Below are positions 1-8,461 of a stretch of DNA of 64,000 bases, piece by piece (within the stretch, counting starts at the first letter, position 1; the number at the start of each line of letters is the position of its first letter). Origin of the DNA: Amycolatopsis deserti (GTDB lineage: Bacteria; Actinomycetota; Actinomycetes; Mycobacteriales; Pseudonocardiaceae); NCBI RefSeq assembly GCF_014653945.1, contig NZ_BNAU01000001.1:62001-126000 (forward strand). The letters run 5' to 3'. Below the pieces are notes generated by a model, which did no database searches, was not told the DNA's origin, and worked only from the letters and a program-made list of their open reading frames with translations. Both the position numbers and the translations under genes were made by a program.

Positions 1-689
1 AGCGCGTGGACGTAGTCGGCGAACGCCTGGGCCCCGTCGAGGCGGCGGCGTCGCCGGTAGCGGGCCAGCACCGGCTCGTGGCGGGCCAGGAACGTCTCGT
101 ACAGCTCGTGCAGCCGCCGCAGGTCCCACCACTCCCGCACCCGCTCCGCGGTCCCGGCGAACCCCACGTGGTCGGCGTGGAACAGCTCGACGTAGGGATC
201 CAGGCCCTGCCGCACCAGCGCCTCCCGCGTCTCGCCGAGCAGGTGCGCCGGCGCGATCCACACCCCCGACGACACCGTGCCGAACCCGAGCCAGGACAGC
301 CGCGAGCGCAGCTGGTGCCGTTTGTCGCGCTCGGACTCCGGCACGCTGAACACCGCCATCAGCCAGCCCTCACCGGCGTCGGCCCGGCGGCGCTCGAAGA
401 TGCGGCGGTCGCCCTCGTCCAGGATCTCGCGCGCGGTGGCGGACAGCTCGTACCCGGCGGCCCCGCCGACCTTCGCCGCCGTCAGCAGCCCGCGCCGCTT
501 GAGCCGGAAGACCGCGGACCGCACGGCCGGCTCGTCCACCCCGCAGTGCGCCAGCAGCTGGATCAGCGCGGCGACGCTCATCCAGCCGCCCGCCTCGCGG
601 GCGTAGAGCCCGTAGACGGTGACGATCAGCGCGCGCGGCTGCTGCCCACGCCCGTTGTTCTCGTCCGCACCGGTGGCCACGGCAGTCAC
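1..689 (-). CDS. PaaX-family transcriptional regulator (3' end outside window)
   Basis: A GTG start at 689 opens a reading frame that runs off the left edge, so about 229 residues of an expected 260-300 are visible. The N-terminus is a winged-helix module (PRALIVTVYGLYAR, then VRSAVFRLKRRGLL). It is followed by the central PaaX segment with the SGVWIAP motif near residue 125 and a WDLRRL stretch further on. PaaX proteins repress aromatic-acid CoA-ligase operons and are usually released by the aryl-CoA product. It is divergent from the CoA ligase at 775 with only 85 bp between the starts, so control of that pair is the natural inference. The ligand is not shown by the sequence. Confidence 0.85.
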   Translation of the reverse strand, partial: MTAVATGADENNGRGQQPRALIVTVYGLYAREAGGWMSVAALIQLLAHCGVDEPAVRSAVFRLKRRGLLTAAKVGGAAGYELSATAREILDEGDRRIFERRRADAGEGWLMAVFSVPESERDKRHQLRSRLSWLGFGTVSSGVWIAPAHLLGETREALVRQGLDPYVELFHADHVGFAGTAERVREWWDLRRLHELYETFLARHEPVLARYRRRRRLDGAQAFADYVHA

Positions 690-740
690 TTTAACCTGCA
701 CCGCGGCGGCCTCCCCGGCTACATCATTTCTATCGCTGTC

Positions 741-768
741 TTGACTACCGTCACCAAAAGAGAATGAT
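741..768 (+). promoter_or_regulatory. Candidate sigma-70-type promoter for the CoA ligase
   Basis: TTGACT at 741-746 and AATGAT at 763-768 are separated by 16 bp. The -10 lies 6 bp before the ATG at 775, so the message could be nearly leaderless. The stretch is also unusually AT-rich for this window. Binding of the divergent PaaX regulator here is an inference. Confidence 0.4.
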
Positions 769-774
769 TGGGGT

Positions 775-2403
775 ATGACTCTCCAGGGTTCCGCGCACGC
801 CGACACGTTCTGCCGGGACAACCTGCCGCCCCGGCACCTGTGGCCGGAGTTCCTGGAGGAACTGCCCGAGCTGCGTTACCCGCCGCGGCTCAACTGCGGC
901 GTCGAACTCCTCGACGCGGTCATCGAGCGGTTCGGGCCGGACCGCCCGTGCCTGCTCACGCCGGACGGCGAAACCTGGACCTACGGCCAGTTGCGGGACC
1001 AGGTCGATCGCCTCGCGTGGGTGCTCACCGAGCAGCTCGGCGTGATCCCCGGGCACCGGGTCCTGCTGCGCGGCCCGAACACCCCTGCGCTGGCCGCCTG
1101 CTGGCTGGCCGTGATGAAGGCCGGCGCCGTCGCGGTGGCGACGATGCCCCTGCTGCGGGCCGGGGAGCTGACCGCGATCGCCCGGATCGGCGCGATCAAC
1201 CTCGCGCTGTGCGACGCGCGGTTCGACGACGAACTCGCCGCGGCCGACCTGGGTGGCGCGCCGGTGGTCCGCTACGGGGGAGCGGGACCGGACGACCTGA
1301 TGGCCCGCGCGCGGGCCGTGCCGGGCGGGTTCACCGCGGTCGACACCGCCGCCGACGACGTCGCGCTGCTGGCGTTCACGTCGGGCACCACGGGACGGCC
1401 GAAGGCGACCATGCATTTCCACCGCGACGTCCTCGCCATCACCGACACCTTCTCCCGGCACGTCCTGCGGCCGCGCCCGGACGACGTCTTCACCGGAACC
1501 CCGCCGCTGGCCTTCACCTTCGGCCTCGGCGGCCTGCTGGTGTTCCCGCTGCGCGCCGGCGCCGCCACGCTCCTGATCGAAAAGGCGACCCCGGACCAGC
1601 TCGCCGACGCCATCGAGGCCCACGACGTGTCCGTGTGCTTCACCGCCCCCACCGCTTACCGCGCGATGCTGCGGTCGAACCGGGTCCGCGCACTGGGCAA
1701 GCTGCGCCGCGCGGTGTCGGCGGGGGAGCACCTGCCGGAGGCGACGTGGCGCGCGGTGCACGAGGCGACCGGCCTGCGCCTGATCGACGGCATCGGTTCG
1801 ACCGAGATGCTGCACATCTTCGTCTCCGCCGCCGACGACGACATCCGGCCCGGCGCCACCGGCCGCGCCGTGCCCGGATACCGCGCCGCCGTGCTCGGCG
1901 AACACGGCGAACCGCTGCCGCCCGGCACCCCGGGGCGGCTGGCGGTGAAAGGACCCACCGGCTGCCGGTACCTCGCCGACGACCGCCAGGCCGCCTACGT
2001 CCACGACGGCTGGAACATCACCGGCGACACCTTCGTCGCCGACGAGGACGGCTACCTCTACTTCGTGGCCCGCAACGACGACATGATCGTCTCCTCCGGC
2101 TACAACATCGCCGGGCCGGAGGTCGAAGAAGCCCTGCTCGCGCACGAGGCCGTCCTCGAATGCGGCGTCGTCGGCGTGCCCGACCCCGAACGCGGCCAGC
2201 TCGTCAAGGCCTTCGTCGTGCCGGCGCCCGGGTTCGAGGCGGACGAGGCCCTGGCCGCCGAGCTGCAGAGCTTCGTTAAGGCGCGGATCGCGCCGTACAA
2301 GTACCCGCGCGCGGTCGAGTTCGTCCCGGATCTGCCACGCAGCAACACCGGAAAGCTGCAGCGCTACAAGCTGCGCGAGCGGGACCGGGCGGAGGCGCGC
2401 TGA
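775..2403 (+). CDS. 2-aminobenzoate/benzoate-type CoA ligase
   Basis: A 542-residue adenylate-forming enzyme that would activate an aromatic acid to its CoA thioester with ATP in the cytoplasm. The AMP-binding signature TSGTTGRPK is near residues 202-210, the GSTEM core motif near 338, the GDTF motif near 412, and the C-terminal SNTGKLQR with the catalytic lysine near 523. The length and the N-terminus resemble 2-aminobenzoate (anthranilate) and benzoate CoA ligases rather than fatty-acyl ligases. The stop overlaps the next start by one base (TGATG), and that neighbour is a 2-aminobenzoyl-CoA monooxygenase/reductase type protein, which favours anthranilate as substrate. Salicylate or a related 2-substituted benzoate remains possible. 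Confidence 0.85.
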   Translation: MTLQGSAHADTFCRDNLPPRHLWPEFLEELPELRYPPRLNCGVELLDAVIERFGPDRPCLLTPDGETWTYGQLRDQVDRLAWVLTEQLGVIPGHRVLLRGPNTPALAACWLAVMKAGAVAVATMPLLRAGELTAIARIGAINLALCDARFDDELAAADLGGAPVVRYGGAGPDDLMARARAVPGGFTAVDTAADDVALLAFTSGTTGRPKATMHFHRDVLAITDTFSRHVLRPRPDDVFTGTPPLAFTFGLGGLLVFPLRAGAATLLIEKATPDQLADAIEAHDVSVCFTAPTAYRAMLRSNRVRALGKLRRAVSAGEHLPEATWRAVHEATGLRLIDGIGSTEMLHIFVSAADDDIRPGATGRAVPGYRAAVLGEHGEPLPPGTPGRLAVKGPTGCRYLADDRQAAYVHDGWNITGDTFVADEDGYLYFVARNDDMIVSSGYNIAGPEVEEALLAHEAVLECGVVGVPDPERGQLVKAFVVPAPGFEADEALAAELQSFVKARIAPYKYPRAVEFVPDLPRSNTGKLQRYKLRERDRAEAR

Positions 2404-4763
2404 TGCGGATCGCGGTGATCGGCGGCGGGCCGGGCGGGCTGTACTTCGCCGCGCTGGCCAAACAGCTGGCCCCGGGCGACGAGATCGACGTGTGGGAACG
2501 CAACGCCGCCGACGACACCTTCGGGTTCGGGGTGGTGTTCTCGGACGAGACGCTCGGCGGCATCGAGCACGCCGACGAGGCGGTTTACCGGCGGATGGCG
2601 CGCGAATTCGCCCGCTGGGACGACATCGACGTGCACTTCCGCGGCCAGGTGCTCACCAGCGGCGGCCACGGCTTCGCCGCGATGAGCCGCAAACGGCTGC
2701 TGCAGATCCTGCAGCAGCGGTGCGCCGGGCTGGGCGTGCGGCTGCACTTCGCCACGCACGCCCCGGATGTGGACCGCCTCGCGGCCGAATACGACCTCGT
2801 CGTCGCCGCCGACGGGGTGAACTCGGCGGTGCGCGCCCGCCACGCCGAGGTGTTCGGTCCGTCCCTGGACGTCCGCTCGTGCCGCTACATGTGGCTGGGC
2901 ACGGACAAGGTGTTCGACGCGTTCAAGTTCTACATCGAACAGACGCCCTACGGCGTGATGCAGATCCACGGCTACCCGTTCGACGCGCACGGCAGCACCT
3001 TCATCGTGGAGATGGCCGAGGAGGTGTGGCAGCGGGCCGGCTTCGCCGCGTTCGCCGACCGCGAGTTCGCGCCGGGGGAGTCGGACGAGAAGTCGATCGA
3101 GCTGGTGCGGGAACTGTTCGCCGACGTGCTGGACGGCGCGGCGCTGCTGGCGAACAATTCCCGGTGGATCACCTTCACCACGGTGCGCAACGAGCGGTGG
3201 CGGCACGGGAACGTCATCCTCCTCGGGGATGCCGCGCACACCGCGCACTTCTCGATCGGCTCGGGCACCAAGCTCGCGATGGAGGACGCGCTGGCGCTCG
3301 CCGCGTCCCTGCACGAGCAGTCCGATGTGGAGCGGGCGCTGATCGCCTACGAGGCGGAGCGCAAGCCGGTCGTCGAGTCGACCCAGCGCGCCGCGCAGGC
3401 CAGCCTGGAGTGGTTCGAGAACCTGGGCCAGTACGTGCACCAGGAGCCGGTGCAGTTCGCGTTCAACATCATGACCCGCAGCCGCCGCGTCACCTACGAC
3501 AACCTCCGCGTCCGCGACCCCGGGTTCGTCGACCGCGCCGACCACTGGTTCGCCGGGCACGAGCAGCGGCGCGGCCACGGCGACGGCGACGTGCGGCCGC
3601 CGATGTTCCAGCCGTTCCGGCTGCGCGGGCTGGAGCTGCGCAACCGCGTGGTGGTGTCCCCGATGGACATGTACCGCGCGTGCGACGGGATGCCCGGCGA
3701 CTTCCACCTGGTGCACCTCGGCGGCAAGGCGCTCGGCGGCGCGGGCCTGGTGATGACCGAGATGGTGTGCGTGTCCGACACCGGCCGGATCACGCCCGGC
3801 TGCACCGGGATCTACACCGGCGAGCAGGCCAGGGCGTGGCGGCGGATCACCGAGTTCGTGCACACCGAGACCACCGCGAAGATCGGCATCCAGATCGGGC
3901 ACTCCGGGCGCAAGGGCTCCACCCGGCTGATGTGGGAGGGCATCGACCAGCCGCTGCCGGAGGGCAACTGGCCGGTCGTCGCCCCGTCGCCCCTGCCCTA
4001 CCGGGAGGGCGTGAACCAGGTGCCGCGCGAACTGGACTCCGACGATCTCGCCGTGATCCGGCGGCAGTTCACCGACGCCGCGGCGCGGGCCGCCGACGCC
4101 GGGTTCGACCTGCTCGAACTGCACTGCGCGCACGGGTACCTGTTGTCGTCGTTCATCTCGCCGCTGACCAACCACCGCACCGACGGCTACGGCGGGTCGT
4201 TGGAGGCACGGCTGCGGTTCCCGCTCGAGGTGTTCCGCGCGATGCGGCGGGTGTGGCCGGCGGACCGGCCGATGAGCGTCCGGATCTCGGCCACCGACTG
4301 GTGCGACGACGGCATCACCGCCGAGGATTCGGTGCGGATCGCCCGCGCGTTCGCCGCCGCCGGGGCGGACGTGATCGACGTGTCCACCGGGCAGGTGGAT
4401 CCCGCCGAGAAGCCCGCGTTCGGCCGGTCCTACCAGACGCCGTTCGCCGACCGCATCCGCAACGAAACCGGCATCGCGACCATGGCGGTCGGCGTCATCT
4501 CCTCCTACGACGACGTGAACTCCATCCTGCTCGCCGGCCGCGCTGACCTGTGCCTGCTGGGCCGCGCGCACCTGTACGACCCGAACTGGACCCTGCACGC
4601 CGCCGCGGAGCAGGGGTACACCGGCCCGGGGGCCGAGTGGCCGCTGCCGTGGCGGGCCGGGTCGCGGCGCCCGCAGACCGGCCGCACCGAGGGCCCCAAG
4701 CCGCGGCTGGAGCTGATCCGCCACGGGGAGCGGGGGACCGCGCACCGGCGCTGGCGGCCGTAA
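2403..4763 (+). CDS. 2-aminobenzoyl-CoA (salicylyl-CoA) monooxygenase/reductase, two-domain flavoprotein
   Basis: A 786-residue natural fusion. Residues 1 to about 390 are a class A FAD monooxygenase, with the dinucleotide motif GGGPGG at 7-13 and the second FAD motif GDAAHTAHFS near 275. Residues about 400-770 are an old-yellow-enzyme type FMN reductase, with FQPFRLRGLELRNR at its start, HSGRKGS near 500 and DGYGGS near 595. This architecture is that of the Azoarcus 2-aminobenzoyl-CoA monooxygenase/reductase, which hydroxylates and dearomatises the CoA ester. Databases also label the family salicylyl-CoA 5-hydroxylase/oxidoreductase. It is translationally coupled to the upstream CoA ligase. 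Later ring-opening enzymes are not obvious in this window. Confidence 0.88.
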   Translation: MRIAVIGGGPGGLYFAALAKQLAPGDEIDVWERNAADDTFGFGVVFSDETLGGIEHADEAVYRRMAREFARWDDIDVHFRGQVLTSGGHGFAAMSRKRLLQILQQRCAGLGVRLHFATHAPDVDRLAAEYDLVVAADGVNSAVRARHAEVFGPSLDVRSCRYMWLGTDKVFDAFKFYIEQTPYGVMQIHGYPFDAHGSTFIVEMAEEVWQRAGFAAFADREFAPGESDEKSIELVRELFADVLDGAALLANNSRWITFTTVRNERWRHGNVILLGDAAHTAHFSIGSGTKLAMEDALALAASLHEQSDVERALIAYEAERKPVVESTQRAAQASLEWFENLGQYVHQEPVQFAFNIMTRSRRVTYDNLRVRDPGFVDRADHWFAGHEQRRGHGDGDVRPPMFQPFRLRGLELRNRVVVSPMDMYRACDGMPGDFHLVHLGGKALGGAGLVMTEMVCVSDTGRITPGCTGIYTGEQARAWRRITEFVHTETTAKIGIQIGHSGRKGSTRLMWEGIDQPLPEGNWPVVAPSPLPYREGVNQVPRELDSDDLAVIRRQFTDAAARAADAGFDLLELHCAHGYLLSSFISPLTNHRTDGYGGSLEARLRFPLEVFRAMRRVWPADRPMSVRISATDWCDDGITAEDSVRIARAFAAAGADVIDVSTGQVDPAEKPAFGRSYQTPFADRIRNETGIATMAVGVISSYDDVNSILLAGRADLCLLGRAHLYDPNWTLHAAAEQGYTGPGAEWPLPWRAGSRRPQTGRTEGPKPRLELIRHGERGTAHRRWRP

Positions 4764-4898
4764 CGGAAACCGATGAGGTCACTGGTGTTCGAGTGCTGGA
4801 ACTCGACCTGCTCACCGGCTCCCGCGGATTGGCTGCGGTCGTGTCCGTCAGGAGCGGCCGCGTGGCCCGGTCCGTCGCCCCGGGGGCATGCTGGCCGC

Positions 4899-5339
4899 AT
4901 GGATGTCTCGCCCAGCGACGACGCGGCGCGGCTGTTCGCGGCCCTGCCGGGGCAGTGGACGATCACCAGGAACCTCCCCGGCGTGGGACGGATGACCGGA
5001 TCGGCCCGCTTCCACGCGGCCGGGCCGGATCTGCTGCACTACCGGGAGGACGGGCGGCTCACCCTGGACGGCGGGCAGACGCTCGAGGTCTACCGCGAGT
5101 ACCACTACCGGCTGGAGCCGGGGTTGATCCGCATCTGCTTCGCCGAGCCCGGGCCGCCTCGGACGTTGCACGTGCTCCGGTTCGACGGAGTCGCCGCGTC
5201 CGATGTGCACCTCTGCGGCCAGGACACCTACGCCGGCCACTACGAGTTCCCTGAGGACAACCGCTTCACCGTGGGCATGCGGGTCACCGGGCCGCAGAAG
5301 GACTACGTCATCGAGACCACCTACGAGCGCGTGTGCTGA
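4899..5339 (+). CDS. DUF6314-like small protein
   Basis: A 146-residue protein with a predicted all-beta, lipocalin-like pattern. WTITRNL near the N-terminus, then RFHAAG, LHYREDGRLTL, YREYHYRL and VTGPQKDYVIETTYER at the end match my memory of the DUF6314 family, which has no assigned function. The start at 4899 is chosen because the homology-like sequence begins soon after it. The frame is open upstream, but that part looks non-coding. It lies 135 bp after the anthranilate-type oxygenase on the same strand and could be co-transcribed, though no motif ties it to that pathway. Confidence 0.6.
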   Translation: MDVSPSDDAARLFAALPGQWTITRNLPGVGRMTGSARFHAAGPDLLHYREDGRLTLDGGQTLEVYREYHYRLEPGLIRICFAEPGPPRTLHVLRFDGVAASDVHLCGQDTYAGHYEFPEDNRFTVGMRVTGPQKDYVIETTYERVC

Positions 5340-5469
5340 CGGTTCCCGCGTACCGGCAGCATCGTGCGTCGACGCCTGCCGCGCCGATGTGCCTCCGGGG
5401 CCCTCGATCAGCAGTCATGAGGCGTCCGTTTCACGCGCCTTCCAGCGTGGTCAGTGCAGTGCAAGAGGT

Positions 5470-5506
5470 GCCTTCGGCGCGGGGGGAGGGGCGCTGCGCC
5501 GAAGGC
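5470..5506. terminator. Perfect 11-bp hairpin downstream of the DUF6314-like gene
   Basis: GCCTTCGGCGC at 5470-5480 is exactly complementary to GCGCCGAAGGC at 5496-5506, with a 15-base purine-rich loop. It sits 130 bp after the gene end and has no T-run. It could be a factor-assisted or intrinsic actinobacterial terminator. The region 5340-5540 otherwise shows no gene. Confidence 0.45.
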
Positions 5507-5540
5507 GCGAACGCGGTGCTCCATCGCGCTATGAGGTGGA

Positions 5541-5991
5541 CTGCTCACCGGCGGCGAGTCGGAGCGCGCGGGTCGGATCTGGCTGGCCGATCAGTTCCTG
5601 CACTACGCGGCCATCGTCGCAATCCGCAGACCATCGACCAGCTTCACCCAATGCTGGTGAACGAGCCTTGTGTCTTCGGCGACGAGTGGAGCCTGGCGCT
5701 CTCGAAGAGCGGGGTGACCTGCGTCGTGCGCACGCTGAGCACCGAACGCGGCGACGTGGAGTTCGCCTCGAACCCGTTGACGCTCCGGCAAGCGGGGCTG
5801 GGTGGACAGAGTGTTCTCCCGCCCTGCCCGAGACCGAACGTACCCGGCACCTCGTCGTCGAGCTCAAGCGCCCGATGCGACTCACTATGAGCGAGTTCGG
5901 GCAGGTCAACAACTACGCGTTCGCCATCCGGAGGTCGGGCGCGCCGCACGACTGGGACTTCTGGCTGATCGGTACCGAGGTCGTGACATGA
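5541..5991 (+). pseudogene. Frameshifted relic of a large ATP-binding (HATPase-type) protein
   Basis: Three consecutive pieces in three reading frames look like one decayed C-terminus. RIWLADQFLHYAAI is at about 5575-5620, MLVNEPCVFGDEWSL at about 5650-5700, and HLVVELKRP with NNYAFAI and PHDWDFWLIG at about 5850-5980. The order and the motifs (EPxVFGxEWSL, then VVELKRP, then WDFW) are those I recall from the C-terminal part of histidine-kinase-like ATPase proteins often found in defence or accessory islands. The N-terminal ATPase domain is absent. At least two frameshifts make it non-functional. The family assignment is from memory of motifs. Confidence 0.5.
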
Positions 5992-6041
5992 GGATGTTGC
6001 GTCGGGCGCCTCTGGGGCGATTGGGCGACGCCCGCGACGAG

Positions 6042-6887
6042 TCAGGCGCGCTCCGTCGGCGGGTCGACATATACGTCGTACTCGAGCTCGCCGTTGCCGC
6101 CGTACGGCGTGAGGTCGGTGATCCCTGCCGACCGGAGCACGTCGACGTCGATGAAGCTGTTGCCCGTGCAGGAACGCGAGTTCTGGACCAGCACCTCGAC
6201 GGCGGCATCGCCCATGATCTCGGGTTTCCGTGACTTCTCCATCGCGGCGTCGCCGCCGAGGAGGTTCTGCACCGCCGCGGTCGCGATCAGCGTCTCGGGC
6301 CAGAGCGTGTTCGAGGCAACGCCCTCTGCGCGGTACTCCTCCGCCCAGCAGAGGCCGAGCAGCGACATGCCGTACTTCGCCAGCGTGTAGCCGGGGTGCG
6401 CGGCGAGCCACTTCGGCTTCATGTTGAGCGGCGGCGACAGGGTCAGGATGTGCGGGTTGGTGCCCTTGACCAGGTGGGGGAGCGCCTTGGAGGTCAGCAG
6501 GAACGTGCCGCGGTGCTCGATCGACATCATCAGGTCGAATCGCTTCACCGGCAGCTCGGTGGTCTTGGCCAGGTTGATGGCCGAGGCGTTGTTGATCACG
6601 ATGTCGATGCCGCCGAAGCGCTCGACGGTCGCGGCGACGGCGCTTTCCACGGAGGTCTCATCGCGCACGTCGCCCACGATCGGCAGGGCCTGGCCCCCGG
6701 CCGCCTCGATGTCTGCAGCAGCGGTGTGGATGGTGCCGGGAAGGCGCGGGTCGGGGGTGTCGGTCTTCGCGAGGAGGGCCACGTTCGCCCCTTCGCGCGC
6801 GGCGGCGATGGCGATAGCCAGACCGATGCCCCGGCTGCCGCCGGACATCAGGATGGTGCGGCCCTCGAGACGCTTCCGGGTGGTCAT
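6042..6887 (-). CDS. Short-chain dehydrogenase/reductase (HSDL2-like)
   Basis: A 281-residue NAD(P)-dependent oxidoreductase. The Rossmann motif SGGSRGIG is at residues 15-22, NNASAI near 98, the catalytic serine lies in LTLSPP near 150, and the YxxxK pair lies in GYTLAKYG near 166-170. The central HPGYTLAKYGMS and C-terminal NSFIDVDVL match the HSDL2-like group of SDRs, which is often found with acyl-CoA metabolism. The ATG at 6887 overlaps the stop of the upstream enoyl-CoA hydratase-like gene by four bases (ATGA), so the two are co-translated. The substrate is unknown. A 3-hydroxyacyl-CoA or steroid/terpenoid alcohol is plausible from the company it keeps. Confidence 0.85.
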   Translation of the reverse strand: MTTRKRLEGRTILMSGGSRGIGLAIAIAAAREGANVALLAKTDTPDPRLPGTIHTAAADIEAAGGQALPIVGDVRDETSVESAVAATVERFGGIDIVINNASAINLAKTTELPVKRFDLMMSIEHRGTFLLTSKALPHLVKGTNPHILTLSPPLNMKPKWLAAHPGYTLAKYGMSLLGLCWAEEYRAEGVASNTLWPETLIATAAVQNLLGGDAAMEKSRKPEIMGDAAVEVLVQNSRSCTGNSFIDVDVLRSAGITDLTPYGGNGELEYDVYVDPPTERA

Positions 6888-7576
6888 GCGGTTGCCTCCA
6901 TGGTGGTGAGCTTGTCGCTGCGGTGCAGGGCCTCGACAACCCCGGCGTACCGCGTGTTCTTGATGGCGCCGAGGACGGGGCCACGCAGCGGCGCCAGTTC
7001 GGCTGCACGCGCGACGGCGGTGTCGAGGAGCTCCTCGACCGGCACAATGGCGTCGACGAGGCCGGCCTCGAGCGCCGACTCGGCGTCGAACCGGTGCGCG
7101 AGGATCATCGCGCGGTGGGCGACCTGCGGCGCGAGACGCGCCATGGCGAGCGCGGCGAGGCCGGGTGTGAACGGGACCTTGATCGCGGCCTCGGGCAGGC
7201 ACAGGAATCCGCGCTCGGTGCGCGCGATCCGCTCGTCGAACGCGAGCGCGAAGAGCAGCGCACCGGCGTAGCAGTGGCCGTTGAGCGCGCCGACGGTGGG
7301 CACCTCGGAGACCAGGAAGCGCGCGACGAGCCGCTGGTACGCCGGGGTGTACTCCGCCTCGCCGAAGAGCTCGGGCACGAGGCCGTTGGAGAAGAACTTC
7401 CCCTGTGCGGTGATGACGAGAGCGGCGGCGCCGTCGCTGCTCTCCACCTCGGTCAGTGCGGCGTCGAGGGCCGCGATCCGCTCGAAGGTGAAGCGGTGGT
7501 CGTCGTCGGGTGTGTCACTGATGTCGAGGACGAAGACGTCCCCACGGCGGGTCAGCTCGGTCACGCCGCCGAGCAT
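6884..7576 (-). CDS. Enoyl-CoA hydratase/isomerase family protein
   Basis: A 230-residue crotonase-fold protein. The oxyanion-hole stretch ALVITAQGKFFSNG is at about residues 48-61 and GHCYAGALLFALAFDERI at about 95-115. The first catalytic glutamate of true hydratases is replaced in this second stretch, while a glutamate is kept in LPEAAIKVPF near 128. That pattern fits delta3-delta2-enoyl-CoA isomerase-like or non-hydratase members better than classical hydratases. It is the first gene of a two-gene operon with the SDR and is divergent from a PaaX-like regulator whose start lies only 43 bp away. Confidence 0.8.
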   Translation of the reverse strand: MLGGVTELTRRGDVFVLDISDTPDDDHRFTFERIAALDAALTEVESSDGAAALVITAQGKFFSNGLVPELFGEAEYTPAYQRLVARFLVSEVPTVGALNGHCYAGALLFALAFDERIARTERGFLCLPEAAIKVPFTPGLAALAMARLAPQVAHRAMILAHRFDAESALEAGLVDAIVPVEELLDTAVARAAELAPLRGPVLGAIKNTRYAGVVEALHRSDKLTTMEATA

Positions 7577-7619
7577 TGCATCTTTTCGACAGTCGCGCCA
7601 GATGTGTAATGATGGTGAC

Positions 7620-8354
7620 ATGGCCGAGCTTCTCCTGCGCCCCGTGTCCGCCCGCTCCGCGGTGCTGACGACGCTGCTGGCGCTGCATCCGCCACGGCTC
7701 ACCGCGGCCGAGCTGGTCGCGAACATGGAACGTCTCGGGTTCACCGAGACGGCGACGCGCGCCGCCCTCTCCCGGATGGTCGCGCGCGGGGACCTGGTGC
7801 GCGACGCCACGGCGTACACGTTGAGCGAGCGTCTGCTGGAGCGTCAGCGCGAGGTCGACGCGGTCCACCATCCCCAGACCCGGGAATGGCGTGGCAGCTG
7901 GGAGATGGCGATCGTGACCACCGCGGGACGCAGTGCCGCCGACCGCGCCGCCCTGCGCACCCAGCTGCAGTCGCTGCGGGTGGCCGAGCTGCGCGAGGGC
8001 GTGTGGACCCGGCCGGCCAACCTGCTCCGCGGGTGGCCGGAGGAGCTGACCGCGATCTCGGAGTGCTTCGAGGCCCGTCCCCTCGGCGACCCCGCCGCCT
8101 TGGCCGCTGATCTCTGGGACCTCGAGAGCTGGGCGGCCCACGGCCATCGGCTGCTCAAGGCCCTGCCGGGCACGTCCGATCCCGCCGATCGCTTCACGCT
8201 CGTCGCAGCGATGGTGCGCCACCTGCAGTCCGACCCACTGCTCCCCCCGGAGCTGTCCCCCGCCGACTGGCCGGGCGACGCTCTCCGCGCGGCGTACGAC
8301 GAGTACCGGACGCAAACCTGGGGCCCAGTGCCTGGCGGGACGGGAGTCACGTGA
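7620..8354 (+). CDS. PaaX-family transcriptional regulator
   Basis: A 244-residue protein with the PaaX layout. An N-terminal winged helix (SARSAVLTTLLALHP, then ATRAALSRMVARGDLVRD) is followed by the central domain with LRVAELREGVWTRPANLL near residue 120, and by an all-helical C-terminus. It is divergent from the hydratase-like/SDR pair, so repression of that pair and of itself is likely, with an acyl-CoA inducer by analogy with PaaX. The AT-rich TGTAATGATGG directly before the ATG may serve as a -10 element, which would make the message almost leaderless. An earlier ATG would add a few residues. Confidence 0.82.
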   Translation: MAELLLRPVSARSAVLTTLLALHPPRLTAAELVANMERLGFTETATRAALSRMVARGDLVRDATAYTLSERLLERQREVDAVHHPQTREWRGSWEMAIVTTAGRSAADRAALRTQLQSLRVAELREGVWTRPANLLRGWPEELTAISECFEARPLGDPAALAADLWDLESWAAHGHRLLKALPGTSDPADRFTLVAAMVRHLQSDPLLPPELSPADWPGDALRAAYDEYRTQTWGPVPGGTGVT

Positions 8355-8461
8355 GTGAGCTCGCACGGCTCGTCGTGGTGGACGTCGATCGCGGCGTTGA
8401 TCAGGTGAGACCGACGGCGAAGTTGTCCTCCGCGGGATGTGCGGTGCCACCGGCCCGGCGC

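Noticed and set aside
2364..4745. Very long open frame on the minus strand opposite the monooxygenase/reductase gene
   Set aside because: It is an antisense shadow produced by high GC at third positions. The translation is rich in His, Arg, Gly and Val with no domain, while the plus-strand frame has clear motifs.
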